A stretch of 64,000 nt of DNA from Ypsolopha sequella (Eukaryota > Arthropoda > Insecta > Lepidoptera > Ypsolophidae): assembly GCA_934047225.1 (NCBI GenBank), contig OW203984.1, positions 2,117,201 to 2,181,200 on the forward strand. The letters run 5' to 3'. This document shows, one piece after another, positions 21,631 to 34,489 of this stretch. The notes beneath the pieces were generated by a model that was given only the letters and a program-made list of their open reading frames with translations, searched no databases and had not been told where the DNA came from. A program made the position numbers and the translations under genes. The number at the start of each line of letters is the position of its first letter. Within the stretch, counting starts at the first letter, position 1.

Positions 21631-21879
21631 CCCGTTTATACGGACGGACAGACGGACAGCCTAAATAACAAATTTAGTAATTTTACTTTGAAATTGAAGG
21701 ACTTTCAGAAGACAACTTCATCCCCCTTTTCACCCCTTCCGGGTTGGATTTATCACAAACGCTGAGACACGTATAAAGTAATTTTCAATTGTCAGTCTAA
21801 ACACAAAATTTAAAGATCCTAACTTCGAAACAGACAAACTTTGTAATAAAGAACTTTCATACGAACTTTCATTTTTTTT

Positions 21880-22240
21880 TACCGTCATCTAGACCTCGCC
21901 GAGCCCTTTTCTTAGAGTACCATGAACATGGGTCTAGCATAAGCCGTTTCGGAGATATGGGCCTGTAAAGTTTTGACACTTTCGGCAGACAGATCTCGTC
22001 GAGAACTTTTCCTAGACACCCATCAACATGGGTCTAACTCCAGCCGTTTGGGCGATACAGGCCGTCAAAGTTTTGACATAAAAAAAAACTTTTTTTGGCA
22101 TCCCGTGGTCCAACCCCTAGGGATGCACTACCTTCCGTTTAAAAGATATTTTGCTTGGATATAGATAGATATAGATAGATAGACAAATAGATATATAGAT
22201 CGATAGATATCTCAAAAGGAAAAAATGGAACCCTAATAGG
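21880..22240 (+). repeat. Dispersed repeat with CATGGGTCTA units, ending in (TAGA)n
   Basis: CATGAACATGGGTCTAGCAT and CATCAACATGGGTCTAACTC, each followed by an AGCCGTTT..G.GATA phrase, repeat ~110 bp apart. A TAGATAGA microsatellite runs at ~22159-22210. Confidence 0.6.
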
Positions 22241-22860
22241 ATCACTTGTGTGGCTGTCTGTCTGTCCGTCGGTTACAGCCGATTTGCTCTGGCACACATA
22301 CTTTCAAGAATTTTTATGTCCACTATATTAAATTGCAAAATCGATGCCATTTTCATAATAAACGTCCCAACAAACCATAAAAACGACACCCATATTGATA
22401 TTTACACATTTAAACCCCATCGCACCCCAACAGGGGATGATGGTATTTCACGTCCACTACGTTGTATTTTAAAAACGTAGTCGTTTTCATGATCAGCGAC
22501 CCGATAAACCATACAAACGATACCCATGTTGATTTTCAGAATTTGTTACCCCGTTTCTCCCTTTTAGGGGTTGAATTTTGAAAAAACCTGAAACACGTAT
22601 TTACTCATTTATTGATAAGAGTACTCCTGTGAAGTTTCGAATAAAATAGTTTAATTATTCTTGTTTCCCCATACAAACTTTGGACCCCCGTTTCACCCTC
22701 TTAGGGGGTGAATTTTGAAAAATCCTTTCTTAGTGCACCCCTAGACCTCTAAAGGAACCTACTTGCCAAATTTGGAATCTCTAGACCCAACGGTTTGGGC
22801 TGTGCGTTGATATGTCAGTCAGTCAGTCAGTCAGTCAGTCAGGTTCTTCTTTTATATATT
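22225..22860 (+). repeat. Dispersed repeat ending in (TCAG)n
   Basis: Starts near AAAAAATGGAACCCTAATAG and GTCTGTCTGTCCGTC (GGTTCCG family). It ends with GACCCAACGGTTTGGGCTGT, TTGATATGTCAGTCAG repeats and a TTATATATTTAGA tail. The ending matches ~47080-47210. Confidence 0.65.
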
Positions 22861-22914
22861 TAGAAGATAGATAGATAGAGATAGATAGATAGATATATAT
22901 ATAATTTATGATTA

Positions 22915-23060
22915 AAATGATGGGTAAAATATATATTATACAAGGTGAAATCCAATCAACCGCCCGAACCCATACCGGAGACCCGGCCAGGGACCAGGAA
23001 CAAGGTTCGATGATCACCAACCGAGCCCCCAGCACGAATCCAGGCGGCCGACCAAATCCC
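22915..23060 (-). repeat. Dispersed repeat; inverted copy of 46684-46790
   Basis: TACAAGGTGAAATCCAATCA, CCGCCCGAACCCATACCGGA and CCAGGGACCAGGAACAAGGT are the reverse complement of the text at 46690-46770. Confidence 0.8.
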
Positions 23061-23316
23061 ATCCTATATACTACATACTAATAGGTTATATATATAAATA
23101 TATGCCTAATATGATCCAATATCAATGCAATGATAATAATGCATTTAGTAGGTAGGTAAGCTGTCGTACTTTTTCGGGTTTCTTCAAAAACCCTTAAAGT
23201 AAAGCTTTGATGTCTGTCTGTCATGTGCATGAAAGGAGTGTGGCGTCATCTGAGGTTAAACCAACCACTGATTTAGACAAAAAACAAATCCTTTCACTTC
23301 AACTGGTGATAGACTT

Positions 23317-23826
23317 CAGGGTCGGACTGGCCGTAGAGTCAGGGTGGCGTTTGCCACCCGGGCTCTAGCCTGCGCGTGCCCCCCCAGGTGTACTATACGC
23401 AAAGTGGCTCACACACGAAGGCGTGTTTTGAAGTGAGTAAGCTACTCGTATTTTATAAATTAACAAAAATGAAAAGTAAACCATTCACTTCCATGTTCAT
23501 GAAAAATGGAACGCAACTTTTGATTCGTTGGCTGCGTTCAGTTTGATCGCCTGCCGACGACGACGCCCACTTATCATTTGACAGCAGGGTAGCTTATACG
23601 AAACTAACGCGCGCAAAAGAAACATAAATAAGTGAGAGTCGCTCGATGCTCGTTCGCTGTCACAGACAAATTCGTATTTTGTTCATATGCGGCAACAAGT
23701 TCATACATATTAGCGATTTATTGTTGTTGCTTATTGTCGTGTTTTCGTTGTCGGATAGTTCCATAAGGGCATAGGGCCCTTAAATTCATAATGCCACCTG
23801 GGCCCCTTAGGCCCAGTCCGACGCTG
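23317..23826. mobile_element. hAT-type non-autonomous element, 510 bp, 8-bp TSD
   Basis: Left end CAGGGTCGGACTGGCC and right end GGCCCAGTCCGACGCTG form near-identical TIRs of the CAGNGTCGGACTGG type. ATAGACTT is duplicated at 23309-23316 and 23827-23834. The subterminal text also pairs (TTTGCCACCCGGGC / GCCACCTGGGCCC). Confidence 0.85.
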
Positions 23827-24069
23827 ATAGACTTCGGCCGTGGCTTGTCGCCAAGCGATTCGTCATGTTCCGATATGACGTCTTCAAAAGCCATACCGAG
23901 GGTGTGGTTACAGGCAGTTGCGTTACAGTCAATCGTTCGTTACAGACTTCAGTAGGTTTTTGGAATTAACGCCTCGTTTGCTTTCTTCTCCCACTTTCTG
24001 GGCAAGCGCCCTTCAGCCAATGCTCATAGAAGCTTTCTTACAGGTGCAAGCGTAGGAGTATGCATAAAT

Positions 24070-24910
24070 AAAAAACCCGGCCAAGTGGGAGTCGCGCACA
24101 AATGGTTCCGTACCACCACATAATACCGGTACGGAACCCGAAAGGTATTATAGTAAATAGTTCCACTTTGTAGTTATGACCGACCAAATAGCAGAGTGTT
24201 TTTAAATGATGCTTTTTGGCAACGATGTTATGAAGAAGAAAGTGTAGATAGGTTATATAGGCGATCCGCGAGTGGCACGTTAAAACTTGGCTAATTTGCA
24301 AACCTGAACTCAGTATCACGTCAGCGTCAGCGCATGATGGACATCGCATGGGACGACGCACAGCAACATATTATGTCTTGTCTCTTTTTCACTCGCGATA
24401 ATTATAACTTCCACATGTCAGTGTGACATTGCAATACTACGTAATTTACTAAAGTCATTTATGTTTTGTGCCGTTTTAGAAGTTTGAATCTTGTGTAGGT
24501 AAACTATCTACACTTTTTTTTATATCATTGCTTATTGGAATCATTTTAAAATTTTTATCTAAAGCGGCTTGAGTTTTATGTCTTAAATAAATACTCGCAG
24601 CAAGAAAACATAGTTAATTAAAATCTGCATAGAAAAAAATGAACCTAAATAATGTATTGTAATTTTAATCAATTTTAATCTTGAAATCATACTCATTCTG
24701 AATCATTTCGCGCGCATTTTGGCGCCCGCGATTTTCAGTTTCATTAAAGTCAGTCTCCGGGTTATAATCCGGTTATAAGGTATCATTTTCAACTTGATAT
24801 CTCACACGGAGCCCGAGCAAAAGGGTCTTGACAGACGGACAGACAGACAAAAAGGTGAACCTATAAGGATACCGTTTTCTTTTTTAATTTTGAGTTGCGG
24901 AACCCAAAAA
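24070..24910 (+). repeat. GGTTCCG-family dispersed repeat
   Basis: CCCGGCCAAGTGGGAGTCGC, GGTTCCGTACCACC and TACCGGTACGGAACCCG at the left; GACAGACGGACAGACAGAC, AACCTATAAGGATACCG and TGCGGAACCCAAAA at the right. Confidence 0.65.
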
Positions 24911-25008
24911 ATTATTATTTTATAAAAATACGAGTACATGAATATTACAAGAACCAAACGAACAATATTAATAAAAGAATCAATTAATCAGCAAAAATGC
25001 GAAATTAA

Positions 25009-26323
25009 TGGGCTATTTTGATAAAATCGACATATTTTGAAGTCGCTTATCAGAAGAAGCCACCACTGGTTTGATAAATTAGTACCTACATACATTTTTT
25101 CTAGTCTCCCGTAGTGCAGAAACGCGATTGCAAAAATTTCGTTCGATAATAATTATTATTGAAATGAGGTTTTCATCGACACTTTTTCTCGTAGTTTGAC
25201 AAACCTTAATATACTATAAATAACCCATATATAAATTCTGGTAGTTACAAATTTTTATAGCTATTTTAGTTCATTTTATATTTCAAAACCGACATTTGGC
25301 ACTTATGAATCCGTCCCTCTCGCACTGCGGGTATTTCTATCGTTGGTATTTCCACATAGAGTAACGGCGACCGTTGCAAGCGTGACATATCCTCTTAACG
25401 TGCACTCCGAGGAAAATACAGGATATTTTTAATGACATCATACATTACAAATATTTTTAAATAAATAAATGAATGTGTTGTGTCATAGGAAACGTTTTTT
25501 CGAGCAGATAATTACCTTCTATTATACAGTCGACAAGATTCCCGCCTGTCCACCTTAAGAGCTAGTTTTGTGTGCAGTGATTCGCGGCATCTTCTACTAG
25601 CCCCGCCTTGCCAGTTTTTGTCTGCCAATTGTCATTCACACAACAGCCAACAAGTGACTAATAAAGTCTGATGGACCCGAAAACGCCATAAAAAGTGTCT
25701 CTCATAAACTTTCATTGGTCAACAAAACAAAAGTCGGGGCTAACTGAGATCGCCATGCAAGCAACAAGGTTTTGAAACTGGACAGGCGGGAATTTTGTCG
25801 ACTGTACATTGTACGACGTACGCTTGATACACTTTTTTAACGTCAAACGTACATCAAACTAAGCCAAAGTGTTATCTAGACAACAAGACTTAAAAATATA
25901 TATTTAAGGTGATATACCGTGCTAGCAAAGGTCCCCGTTACTCCAGGCAGAAAGACCCGCAGTGCGAAAGGGACGGAATCGGGGAAAATTGTCAAAAAGT
26001 CAGTTTTAAATTAATGCAAAATTAACTAAAATAGCTACAAAAAACTCCATAACCAGTAATTTAGGTGTAGTTAAAACCCATCTAAATAAATATTTTTCAA
26101 GTCTGTATGCTATCCTAATTTGTCAGAATATCAAAAAATGTGTAAATTTAGACCTGATTTCAATAATTATTTCTATCGAATGAAATTCCTCCTATCGCGT
26201 TTCTGATAGACCAAAATCTAGTAAAAGGTCCCAAAATTGTTATACTAATTTATTTTACTTGGAACTTCATTAAAAGAGCAGATAAATAACTTCAAAAAGT
26301 GTCAATTTTCACGGTATAGCCCC
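25009..26323. mobile_element. Large foldback element flanked by TTAA, ~400-bp inverted arms
   Basis: Left arm landmarks in order: GGGCTAT, TTTTGAAGT, GTGCAGAAACGCGAT, TTCGTTCGATAATAATTATT, TAGCTATTTTAGTT, CCGTCCCTCTCGCACTGCGG. All recur as diverged reverse complements in reverse order on the right (CCGCAGTGCGAAAGGGACGG at ~25960 through ATAGCCCC at 26323). TTAA lies at 25005-25008 and 26324-26327. A Tc1-type MITE (25527-25804) is nested in the spacer. No ORF. Confidence 0.75.
25527..25804. mobile_element. Tc1/mariner-type MITE, 278 bp, TA flanks, nested
   Basis: Left CAGTCGACAAGATTCCCGCC (continuing TGTCCA) and right ..GACAGGCGGGAATTTTGTCGACTG are inverted with one mismatch. TA lies at 25525-25526 and 25805-25806. 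The CAGT start and TA flanks are typical of Tc1/mariner. Confidence 0.75.
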
Positions 26324-26327
26324 TTAA

Positions 26328-26706
26328 GGTGGTTGGTCCAAGGCAATCTTCATACAAACTTGTGGGAACCAATAACGACAACAGAATTATTATTATTTTA
26401 TTCTGTTACTTTTTCTCACTCGTTCCATCAACTTTATACCCGTGAATTATCAGTTTTTTTACGAACAAACTGGTTTGCTATCTAATTTTGCTATTTAAAA
26501 CTGTCGTAATCCAATGTATGGAAGTTTTAAATTGCAAAATTAGACTGTTAAAATATTTTGTTTTAAAATAAAACTGAATATTTGCAAGTATAAAGTTATT
26601 TGAACGTGTAGAAAAAAGTAACAGAACGAAACTGTACTATAGGTACTTTTGTCGTCGTTATTGCTTCCCACAAGTTTTTTATAAAAACTGCCTTGGAACA
26701 TCCACC
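26328..26706. mobile_element. TTAA-type MITE, ~379 bp, abutting the foldback element
   Basis: Left GGTGGTTGGTCCAAGGCA and right TGCCTTGGAACATCCACC form TIRs. Similarity runs ~100 bp inward (ACTTGTGGGAACCAATAACG / CGTTATTGCTTCCCACAAGT). The left flank is TTAA (26324-26327, shared with the neighbour); the right flank is TAAA, probably decayed. Confidence 0.7.
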
Positions 26707-27104
26707 TAAATGTTAAAAAAAAAACAAAATCTAAACATGCAAATCCCAAGAACAAGAAGTAAAACTATAAACTAAATTTCTTTTTAAAGTAAATAGTAGT
26801 AGGTGGGGAACAAAATAAACCGGAAACTACCATAAGTCAGCGAAATGTTCCACAGGCCTTAACTTTTATGAAGGCTGCCTCCTACAGCCATATTTCATGC
26901 TAAATGGCCCGCTTTTTGTCGTTAAAATTGTTACTTACTGCCTGTAAATACGACTGTAAAGGATATTTTTTCAGGGAAATTATTTATGGCGTCGTTTAAG
27001 TGAATGAGGTTTGTTAGCTCACTTCCTTTGATGGAAAGGGTCACATTTTATTGTCTGCTAATATCTTGAAAGGGCGGAGGTTGCTCAAAGAAAATAATTT
27101 GGCT

Positions 27105-27560
27105 AAGCTCGAGTCGGACTCGCGCACAAACGGTTCCGTATCACCACACCATACGGGTACGGAACCCTAAAAACATGGTAAATTATAACAATTTAGATGT
27201 TTAAGGCAACACAAACAAGCCGCTAAAATGGTAGCGTATGACAAACAATTCGCGACTAGGTATGGAACCCTAATATCTTAACCGCTTTATTTTTCCTGTA
27301 ATCAAATCATGATAACAGGTGATGATTACTAATCATATACTTTTTCGAGATTTTTGTAGGAGGCTCCCCTTGGGTTTTTTTGTTATTATTTCCTGTGATA
27401 AGTGAAACACGTATTCTGTGAAAGTTTCAACTGGCTATCTATGACAGCTGAAGCCGTAGACTTGCTGTAACAGACGGACAGACGGACAGACAAACAGTGG
27501 TGGCTTAGTAATAGGGTCCCATTTAGAACCCTTCGGGTGTGGAACTAAGGTATTTTGTAC
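27105..27560 (+). repeat. GGTTCCG-family dispersed repeat (short form)
   Basis: CGAGTCGGACTCGCGCACAA, GGTTCCGTATCACC, GGGTACGGAACCCTAA, CAAGCCGCTAAAATGGTAGC, GACGGACAGACGGACAGAC and ATAGGGTCCCATTTAGAACC. Near-colinear with 43810-44345. Confidence 0.75.
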
Positions 27561-27793
27561 ATAAAACGAATGGTGGTTTTGATTTTTTTAAGCTATAACG
27601 AAGTACAGTAAGTCTACATAAATGGCAGAATATTGACTTTGCCTTAACAGTCTATACTACAAAACACCTCTGACACACCCTCGGAAATTTACGTCGTGAG
27701 GATATTTTCTTCTAAGCTAAAGATGGGAAGAAGCCTTCGTATAAAACACGAAGATTACATTAACACACTCAATAACATTTAATTTTGTAAGTT

Positions 27794-29308
27794 AAAGGCA
27801 ATAGGACGTTGCATGTTTCAACATAAAGACAACAGGACCTGTGCTGTGCATGTTTCAACATAAAGACAATAGGACCTGTGCTGTGCATGTTTCAACGTAA
27901 AGACAATAGGACCTGTGCTGTGCATGTTTCAACATAAAGACAACAGGACCTGTGCTGTGCATGTTTCAACATAAAGACAATAGGACCTGTGCTGTGCATG
28001 TTTCAACATAAAGACAATAGGACCTGTGCTGTGCATGTTTCAACATAAAGACAACAGGACCTGTGCTGTGCATGTTTCAACATAAAGACAACAGGACCTG
28101 TGCTGTGCATGTTCCAACATAAAGACAATAGGACCTGTGCTGTGCATGTTTCAACATAAAGACAACAGGACCTGTGCTGTGCATGTTTCAACATAAAGAC
28201 AATAGGACCTGTGCTGTGCATGTTTCAACATAAAGACAACAGGACCTGTGCTGTGCATGTTTCAACATAAAGACAATAGGACCTGTGCTGTGCACGTTTC
28301 AACGTAAAGACAATAGGACCTGTGCTGTGCATGTTTCAACATAAAGACAACAGGACCTGTGCTGTGCATGTTTCAACATAAAGACAATAGGACCTGTGCT
28401 GTGCATGTTTCAACATAAAGACAATAGGACCTGTGCTGTGCATGTTTCAACATAAAGACAATAGGACCTGTGCTGTGCATGTTTCAACATAAAGACAACA
28501 GGACCTGTGCTGTGCATGTTTCAACATAAAGACAACAGGACCTGTGCTGTGCATGTTCCAACATAAAGACAATAGGACCTGTGCTGTGCATTTTTCAACA
28601 TAAAGACAATAGGACCTGTGCTGTGCATGTTTCAACATAAAGACAACAGGACCTGTGCTGTGCATGTTTCAACATAAAGACAACAGGACCTGTGCTGTGC
28701 ATGTTCCAACATAAAGACAATAGGACCTGTGCTGTGCATGTTTCAACATAAAGACAACAGGACCTGTGCTGTGCATGTTTCAACATAAAGACAACAGGGC
28801 CTGTGCTGTGCATGTTTCAACATAAAGACAACAGGACATGTGCTGTGCATGTTTCAACATAAAGACAACAGGACCTGTGCTGTGCATGTTCCAACATAAA
28901 GACAATAGGACCTGTGCTGTGCATGTTTCAACATAAAGGCAATAGGATCTGTGCTGTGCATGTTTCAACATAAAGACAATAGGACCTGTGCTGTGCATGT
29001 CTCAACATAAAGACAACAGGACCTGTGCTGTGCATGTTCCAACATAAAGACAATAGGACCAGTGCTGTGCATGTTCCAACATAAATACAATAGGACCTGT
29101 GCTGTGCATGTTTCAACATAAATACAATAGGACCTGTGTTGTGCATGTTTCAACATAAAGACAACAGGACCTGTGCTGTGCATGTTTCAACATAAAGGCA
29201 ATAGGACCTGTGCTGTGCATGTTTCAACATAAAGGCAATAGGATCTGTGCTGTGCATGTTTCAACATAAATACAATAGGACCTGTGCTGTGCATGATTCA
29301 ACATAAAG
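27794..29308 (+). repeat. 37-bp satellite array (second family), ~41 units
   Basis: Unit: CATGTTTCAACATAAAGACA, then AYAGGACCTGTGCTGTG. Main variants are ACAGG/ATAGG and TTTC/TTCC. Unrelated in sequence to the 37-bp array at 13963-17143. The minus strand has long open frames (MHSTGPVVFMLKHAQHR...) that arise because the unit lacks stops; these are not genes. Confidence 0.95.
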
Positions 29309-31985
29309 CAACAAGCAATATCCGAGCAACGTAAAGAAAGCTAATAAAGTAGACCACCGCAACTCTTTCACTAACGAAATGAAACCATAAATTGTGGCCC
29401 ATTTAAAATATCCTGCACCACCACTCCTCTATATACGTTTCGAGCTAGTTCGCGTTTCACACACCATAACTTACAATTTTAGAGACATAAACCGAGCCCG
29501 AATCCCGCCATTTTCATGAGAACACCGCTTTTGGGCCGCCATTTAAAACGGCACTCTTTCATGTTCATCATCATTTCAAGTAAAAAAGTACATTTTAATA
29601 TTTAAAAAATAAAACAGCATGTTTCCATCGGCAAAATTTTTAATAAGGTTTGGTTTTTAAATTTGCGTGAGTGGATATCATTAAAGTCCCAGTCAATACC
29701 CATCTCCGCGTGCAAATATAATTACCAGCATCATTCCGAAGTGTTTACGTAATCAGGTGCATCAGAGAGGGCGAGATCTGAAATCTGGCAGCTCCCAAAA
29801 AACAGCCCGGGGCGCCCTATCTGCCCAAAGCGCCCTAGCTATCTGCCCACAAAATCAGAGACGTGGAAACAATTTGCAACAAAAACAAACCTGTTAGCCG
29901 AATACTTAATTAAAACGCAAATTGGCGAGATCGGGTCCCCGGGGTTACAGCGTGGATGATAGTAGGGATGGGACATCACATAGATCTGTTGGTTGCGAAA
30001 AAGCTGTAGATACATTCAACTTGTTACACTAATTATGTTACCTAGGTAATAGTTTTTCATGAATTAATATTCAGAACCGTAAGATTGATTCTGGGCAAGA
30101 ACTAATTGGTTTCTTTTATTTCGAAACCTAAATATAATCAAAATTATAGTATTTTCATTAAGTGCTTATCTTGCTCTAAAAGAATACCAAACAAACAAAG
30201 AAATAATACATTATAATAAATTAGGTTTGCGAAACCGTTATAAATAAGATCAAAGGCTTTTGTAGCAAATTATGTTTCTTGTCTTTTTACATAAAATACT
30301 TCCTACCACAGGCGCGAGGAAATGTCCATGACCGAAACGTTTAGTTAGACACTAAAAGCACAAAAAGGCACAAACATTTTATTTTTATTTATTTATTTAC
30401 TCAATTGTATAATGTAGCCATCTCCTAGCGCTGCATATTTGCGCCACTTGAAGGCTTTGCAAGAAAGTTCTGGTTTATGTTGGTCAGTAAAACGCAGAAC
30501 AAGCAGTCGTCTAAAAGTGTTTTCGGCTAACGTGGGACATCACTAATCCACATCGGTTTTGCATATTAATTTTTCGAAATTAACATAAAATCACTCGGCA
30601 GAGCTGACTCGACTAACCGCTAACGTATTTGAATTGCAAAAAAATTGCACGCATTTGTATTCTGTGCGATAAGTGACAATTTCGTTTGATTGTTATTCAG
30701 ATTAAAGCCATTTTAAAATATTTAAGTACGTTTATAAAATTTCTGATTGCGCGATACGCCAGGTGAGCTCTTTGAGGTGTAATTTGTGTGCAAAAGCATG
30801 TCAAATGTGTTCGTCGTATTGTTCACAATGATAGGTCTGTCAAATTAAATGAAATCTTCATAAAGGAACGCCTCATTTGACAACCTACCTACTTGAACTT
30901 TCAATTGAAATGGTGATTAGAAAAAGGGCCCAATTGATATGTTTGACGAAAATCGTTTTTATTTTTTATTATTTGTTTGTTGGTCCTGCTTAGGTTATCA
31001 TATAATGACAACCAGCACATTTATCACATACATGAATTAACACACGTTAACATAATTTTATCTAAGCGAACTGTTACCTCGTCGAAGCTTTACATTATAT
31101 TCCCCAATGATCACGCGCAGTTTCCACTACATACCAAGTTTCAGCTTATTGCCTACCTATTAATGTTTTTGCTTTAAAGCAAATTACCTCTAGGTACAAT
31201 TATAGCCACATCTTGACTTAGACCAGCAACAATCAAGTTATTATTTTATAATTTGGTAAAAATATAATCATTAAAAATTTTAAAAATATGATCCGTTCTT
31301 TTCCACGTTTGATATCCTAATTCTAAGAAGGATTATCACGAATAAACTGTTTTACTTAAAAAAACTTGTACAGCACTAACAGTCAAGGACCACAGAAAGG
31401 TAAAATTACCGTCCTAACCACACTGAGGTCGTTTGATCTAAATATCGATCACAGTCGATCATTAAGTACCGACCAACCAGCCAACCCTGTTATTTGCGTC
31501 TCTTTTCACGGCCTCCATTCCATGTTATTATTTCTTAAACGGCGAACCTACATTAAACATAATTAAGCCAACTCTAAATAACATGTCATCAACCTCTAAT
31601 AGAGGGTTGGACTCCAATTTGTAACGTGGAAATAGTCTGAATAACAATTCTCGTTAGGTTTAAATATATCGTTGGAATTGGACTGACTTTTTGTTACCAA
31701 GTACTACAAAGATGCCCTTTGCCCTAGTAGCAAAGATGCCACATTTGTTGATAAGTTAATCACCAGTATCATTATTAATCATGACGTAATTTGACATATT
31801 TTTTCCGGTCCATGCACTAATCGTAGAACCGAAGTTTCACGTACGATTATTATTCACTATCAGATTACTACCCAGTTTTTTAACCACGGTTTTCCAGATG
31901 TTTAGGCATAAAATAATATAGAAGAAATAGGAATATTTTAAGAAACTCATACATAAATACATTTATAAAGGTTTCCTAGAATTTA
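29309..31985. other. No gene or clear repeat recognised
   Basis: Mostly AT-rich unique-looking DNA. 29400-29560 is somewhat GC-richer without a supported exon. Short ORFs (for example 30977-31177, 31366-31566) show nothing recognisable. Confidence 0.5.
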
Positions 31986-31989
31986 GTTC

Positions 31990-32105
31990 ATGTACTTTGT
32001 TTATTTGATTAAATATATTCTTTTAAGATGAAATTTTATTGGTAAAAAGTGTAGTATGTGTTCCTACTTGGCAAAATAAAGTGTTTGAATTTGATTATTT
32101 GAACG
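31990..32105 (+). repeat. LINE 3'-tail-like fragment
   Basis: TGGTAAAAAGTGTAGTATGT, then CTACTTGGCAAAATAAAGTG and TTTGAATTTGATTATTTGAA, resembling the tail at 46870-46950. Confidence 0.55.
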
Positions 32106-34485
32106 CTCACATCCCAAGCTTCTATTTACTGAAATGTCCCAACACCCGATAGTTGGGGTGTCATCAATGGACGGGTGCAGTTGCAGTTCCGCAAAAAGCA
32201 ACGCCCCCACCATAAAGTGTCTAATTTCAAAACCACACGCTTTATTGTAGACAATTGAAAAACATGAAAAAACATAATAGATTACTGTTACAATTTTTGA
32301 AACTACAATAGCCTTGGAATAATGGAGACCAGATGTCTAAATATCTAACGTTTGAAGCACAGTTATTATAATGTATTTAATAAGCGGCAGTAGTTGAATC
32401 GGTTTGACTCCGAACTCTTACCTTGGGAAACAAATTTGTATCCTGCCAGTCGAGCAAGCACTGAAGAATTTTTAGAAATTTAATAATTATAATATTTGGA
32501 TACCTACTTATCATTTATGTTCATAATATTTGTATATTACGGTGTACGAAACCAATGTGATTGATTAAATGCAAAATTCTTCCCATCCACGCTAGAACAT
32601 TTAAATCGTCACTGAACGTGGATAAATAGTAAATAGTGTCTACTGAAACACCTACCTACATAACAGATCTTATTAACTTATCAAAGGTCTGAAAACCTAC
32701 AGTTCAAATATACAAGATATTTTTATATTCTGGTTATAAATATTAAGCAGCAGAAGGCAAAAAATAGCGTTGCATGCAATCTATTGACAAAATGGTATAA
32801 GTACCTCGCAGGAGTCGCAGGGCCCAAATTAGCAACTTCAAATACAATGTTGACAGTCTGTTAACAAAAAATATTTTCATAAGCTGTACCATGAATGGAC
32901 CCCTATTCTCAGCGCGCCCTAATCTCGGAAGCTAAATCGAATCGTATTATGTAATTCGATTCTTGTAAGCATTGTGGGCCGTCCAATCCCTGTCGGGATT
33001 ACGATGTGACATGACAGTCATTCTTACATTCGTAGACAAATTCTCGAATGGTCATTTGACTCGCCGCTCTCGGATTACGCGTGTACAAATAGGATTTTGT
33101 CACTTTTTTGGGAGCTTTTGCTGGAAAATGGCACGCAATTGTTGTCGGCTTTCAGCTGAATGTATTCAACGATATGTTTTTTTTATTTAATATGTAGGTA
33201 CATATAACGGTAATTATAGTTTAACTATAATAAAAAGTATTATTCTCAGTTCGTCCCTACATAAAAGAAGTCCCAACATAATTAATGAAAATTATTCTAA
33301 GGTAGACTTCATGTCGTTGAATGACCGTATACTAGTATACACACAATAATTTTTCTCTTCAGTCTTTTCAGTTCAGTAAAATACTGAACCGTCAGCAGAC
33401 TTGAATTTTATTAAAAAGTGAATAAAAAAATTGCGCAGTTAAATATAATTTCGGTAAATCTAATAATTCTATTTCGGACACGTTCATAATGATAATAAGT
33501 AAACAATTACTGTTAGTATTATAGAAATTAAATAATGCCTCGGAAAGCACGCAAGTTGGTCCCAGCTGATATCGAAAGTTAGTAGTCGTAAAACTCAGAG
33601 CCGTGTAGTACGGCGACCTGAACAACTCTGACACCTTGGCCACTAACTACACGATAAGAAAAAGATTCGTTTACGAACGAGGACATAAAAATCATCCTTT
33701 CTGTAGGCTTACCATGAGTTTAGGCCTCGATACACGCTAGGGATCGCGTAAAATATTTATATGAGAAATAGCACAGCGCCCCTGGTATGGTAGTTTACGA
33801 AAGGAACTAAAATTTCTAATACAAAATATTTTACGCAGTCGGTAATGAGTACCGAGACCTAAACTCATGATAGGCCTTGGCCTCAGTAAACGTTTCTGAA
33901 GCACTACAAACCTGGGCAGTCACAAATCAAACTGATCGGATTATTTTTTATGATCTTTTGACGATTCCCAATCACCTCTTAAATTAGTTTCACTTTGAAT
34001 TGTAGGACCTTATAAATTATATCTCACAAGTATATATGCTTATAAGTAGGTAAATATGTGTATGCCGCAAGAAACAACAAACAACAATAAAAAATAAACC
34101 ATTGTTACGACATTGAAGTAGCGTGCGATTTAAATCAACGTCGATCCAAACCGATAAAAGAAACAAGGTAACTTGAATATGTGTAATAATAACGAAAATT
34201 CCTGCCCTCGTACGTCAAAAGGTTTATTCATTCGAGAAATTAGCAGTCGTCACGCGGTCGACACCGCAGCGATACAATGCGTGAGATACGATCTCTATGA
34301 TCGACAATGGACTCCAGAATAAACCCCTTTAATCTGCACTGCTTATTTGCAGTTTCTGAATAGGTAGATACTTACTTTTATGATTTGAAATCTAATTTAT
34401 ACTTACATCTAAAAATAAAGCCCTGACCGATCTAATAAATTAATGAACTCAATATTAAAAATACAAATCTTCATGACAAATCCCC
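32106..34485. other. No gene or clear repeat recognised
   Basis: The 72-codon plus-strand frame at 32972 and the 83-codon minus-strand frame at 33392-33643 have no recognised domain or supporting splice sites. Confidence 0.5.
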
Positions 34486-34489
34486 ATAG

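Noticed and set aside
28003..29183. 72-codon minus-strand frames (MHSTGP...)
   Set aside because: By-products of the second 37-bp satellite; repeated, overlapping and without flanking gene structure.
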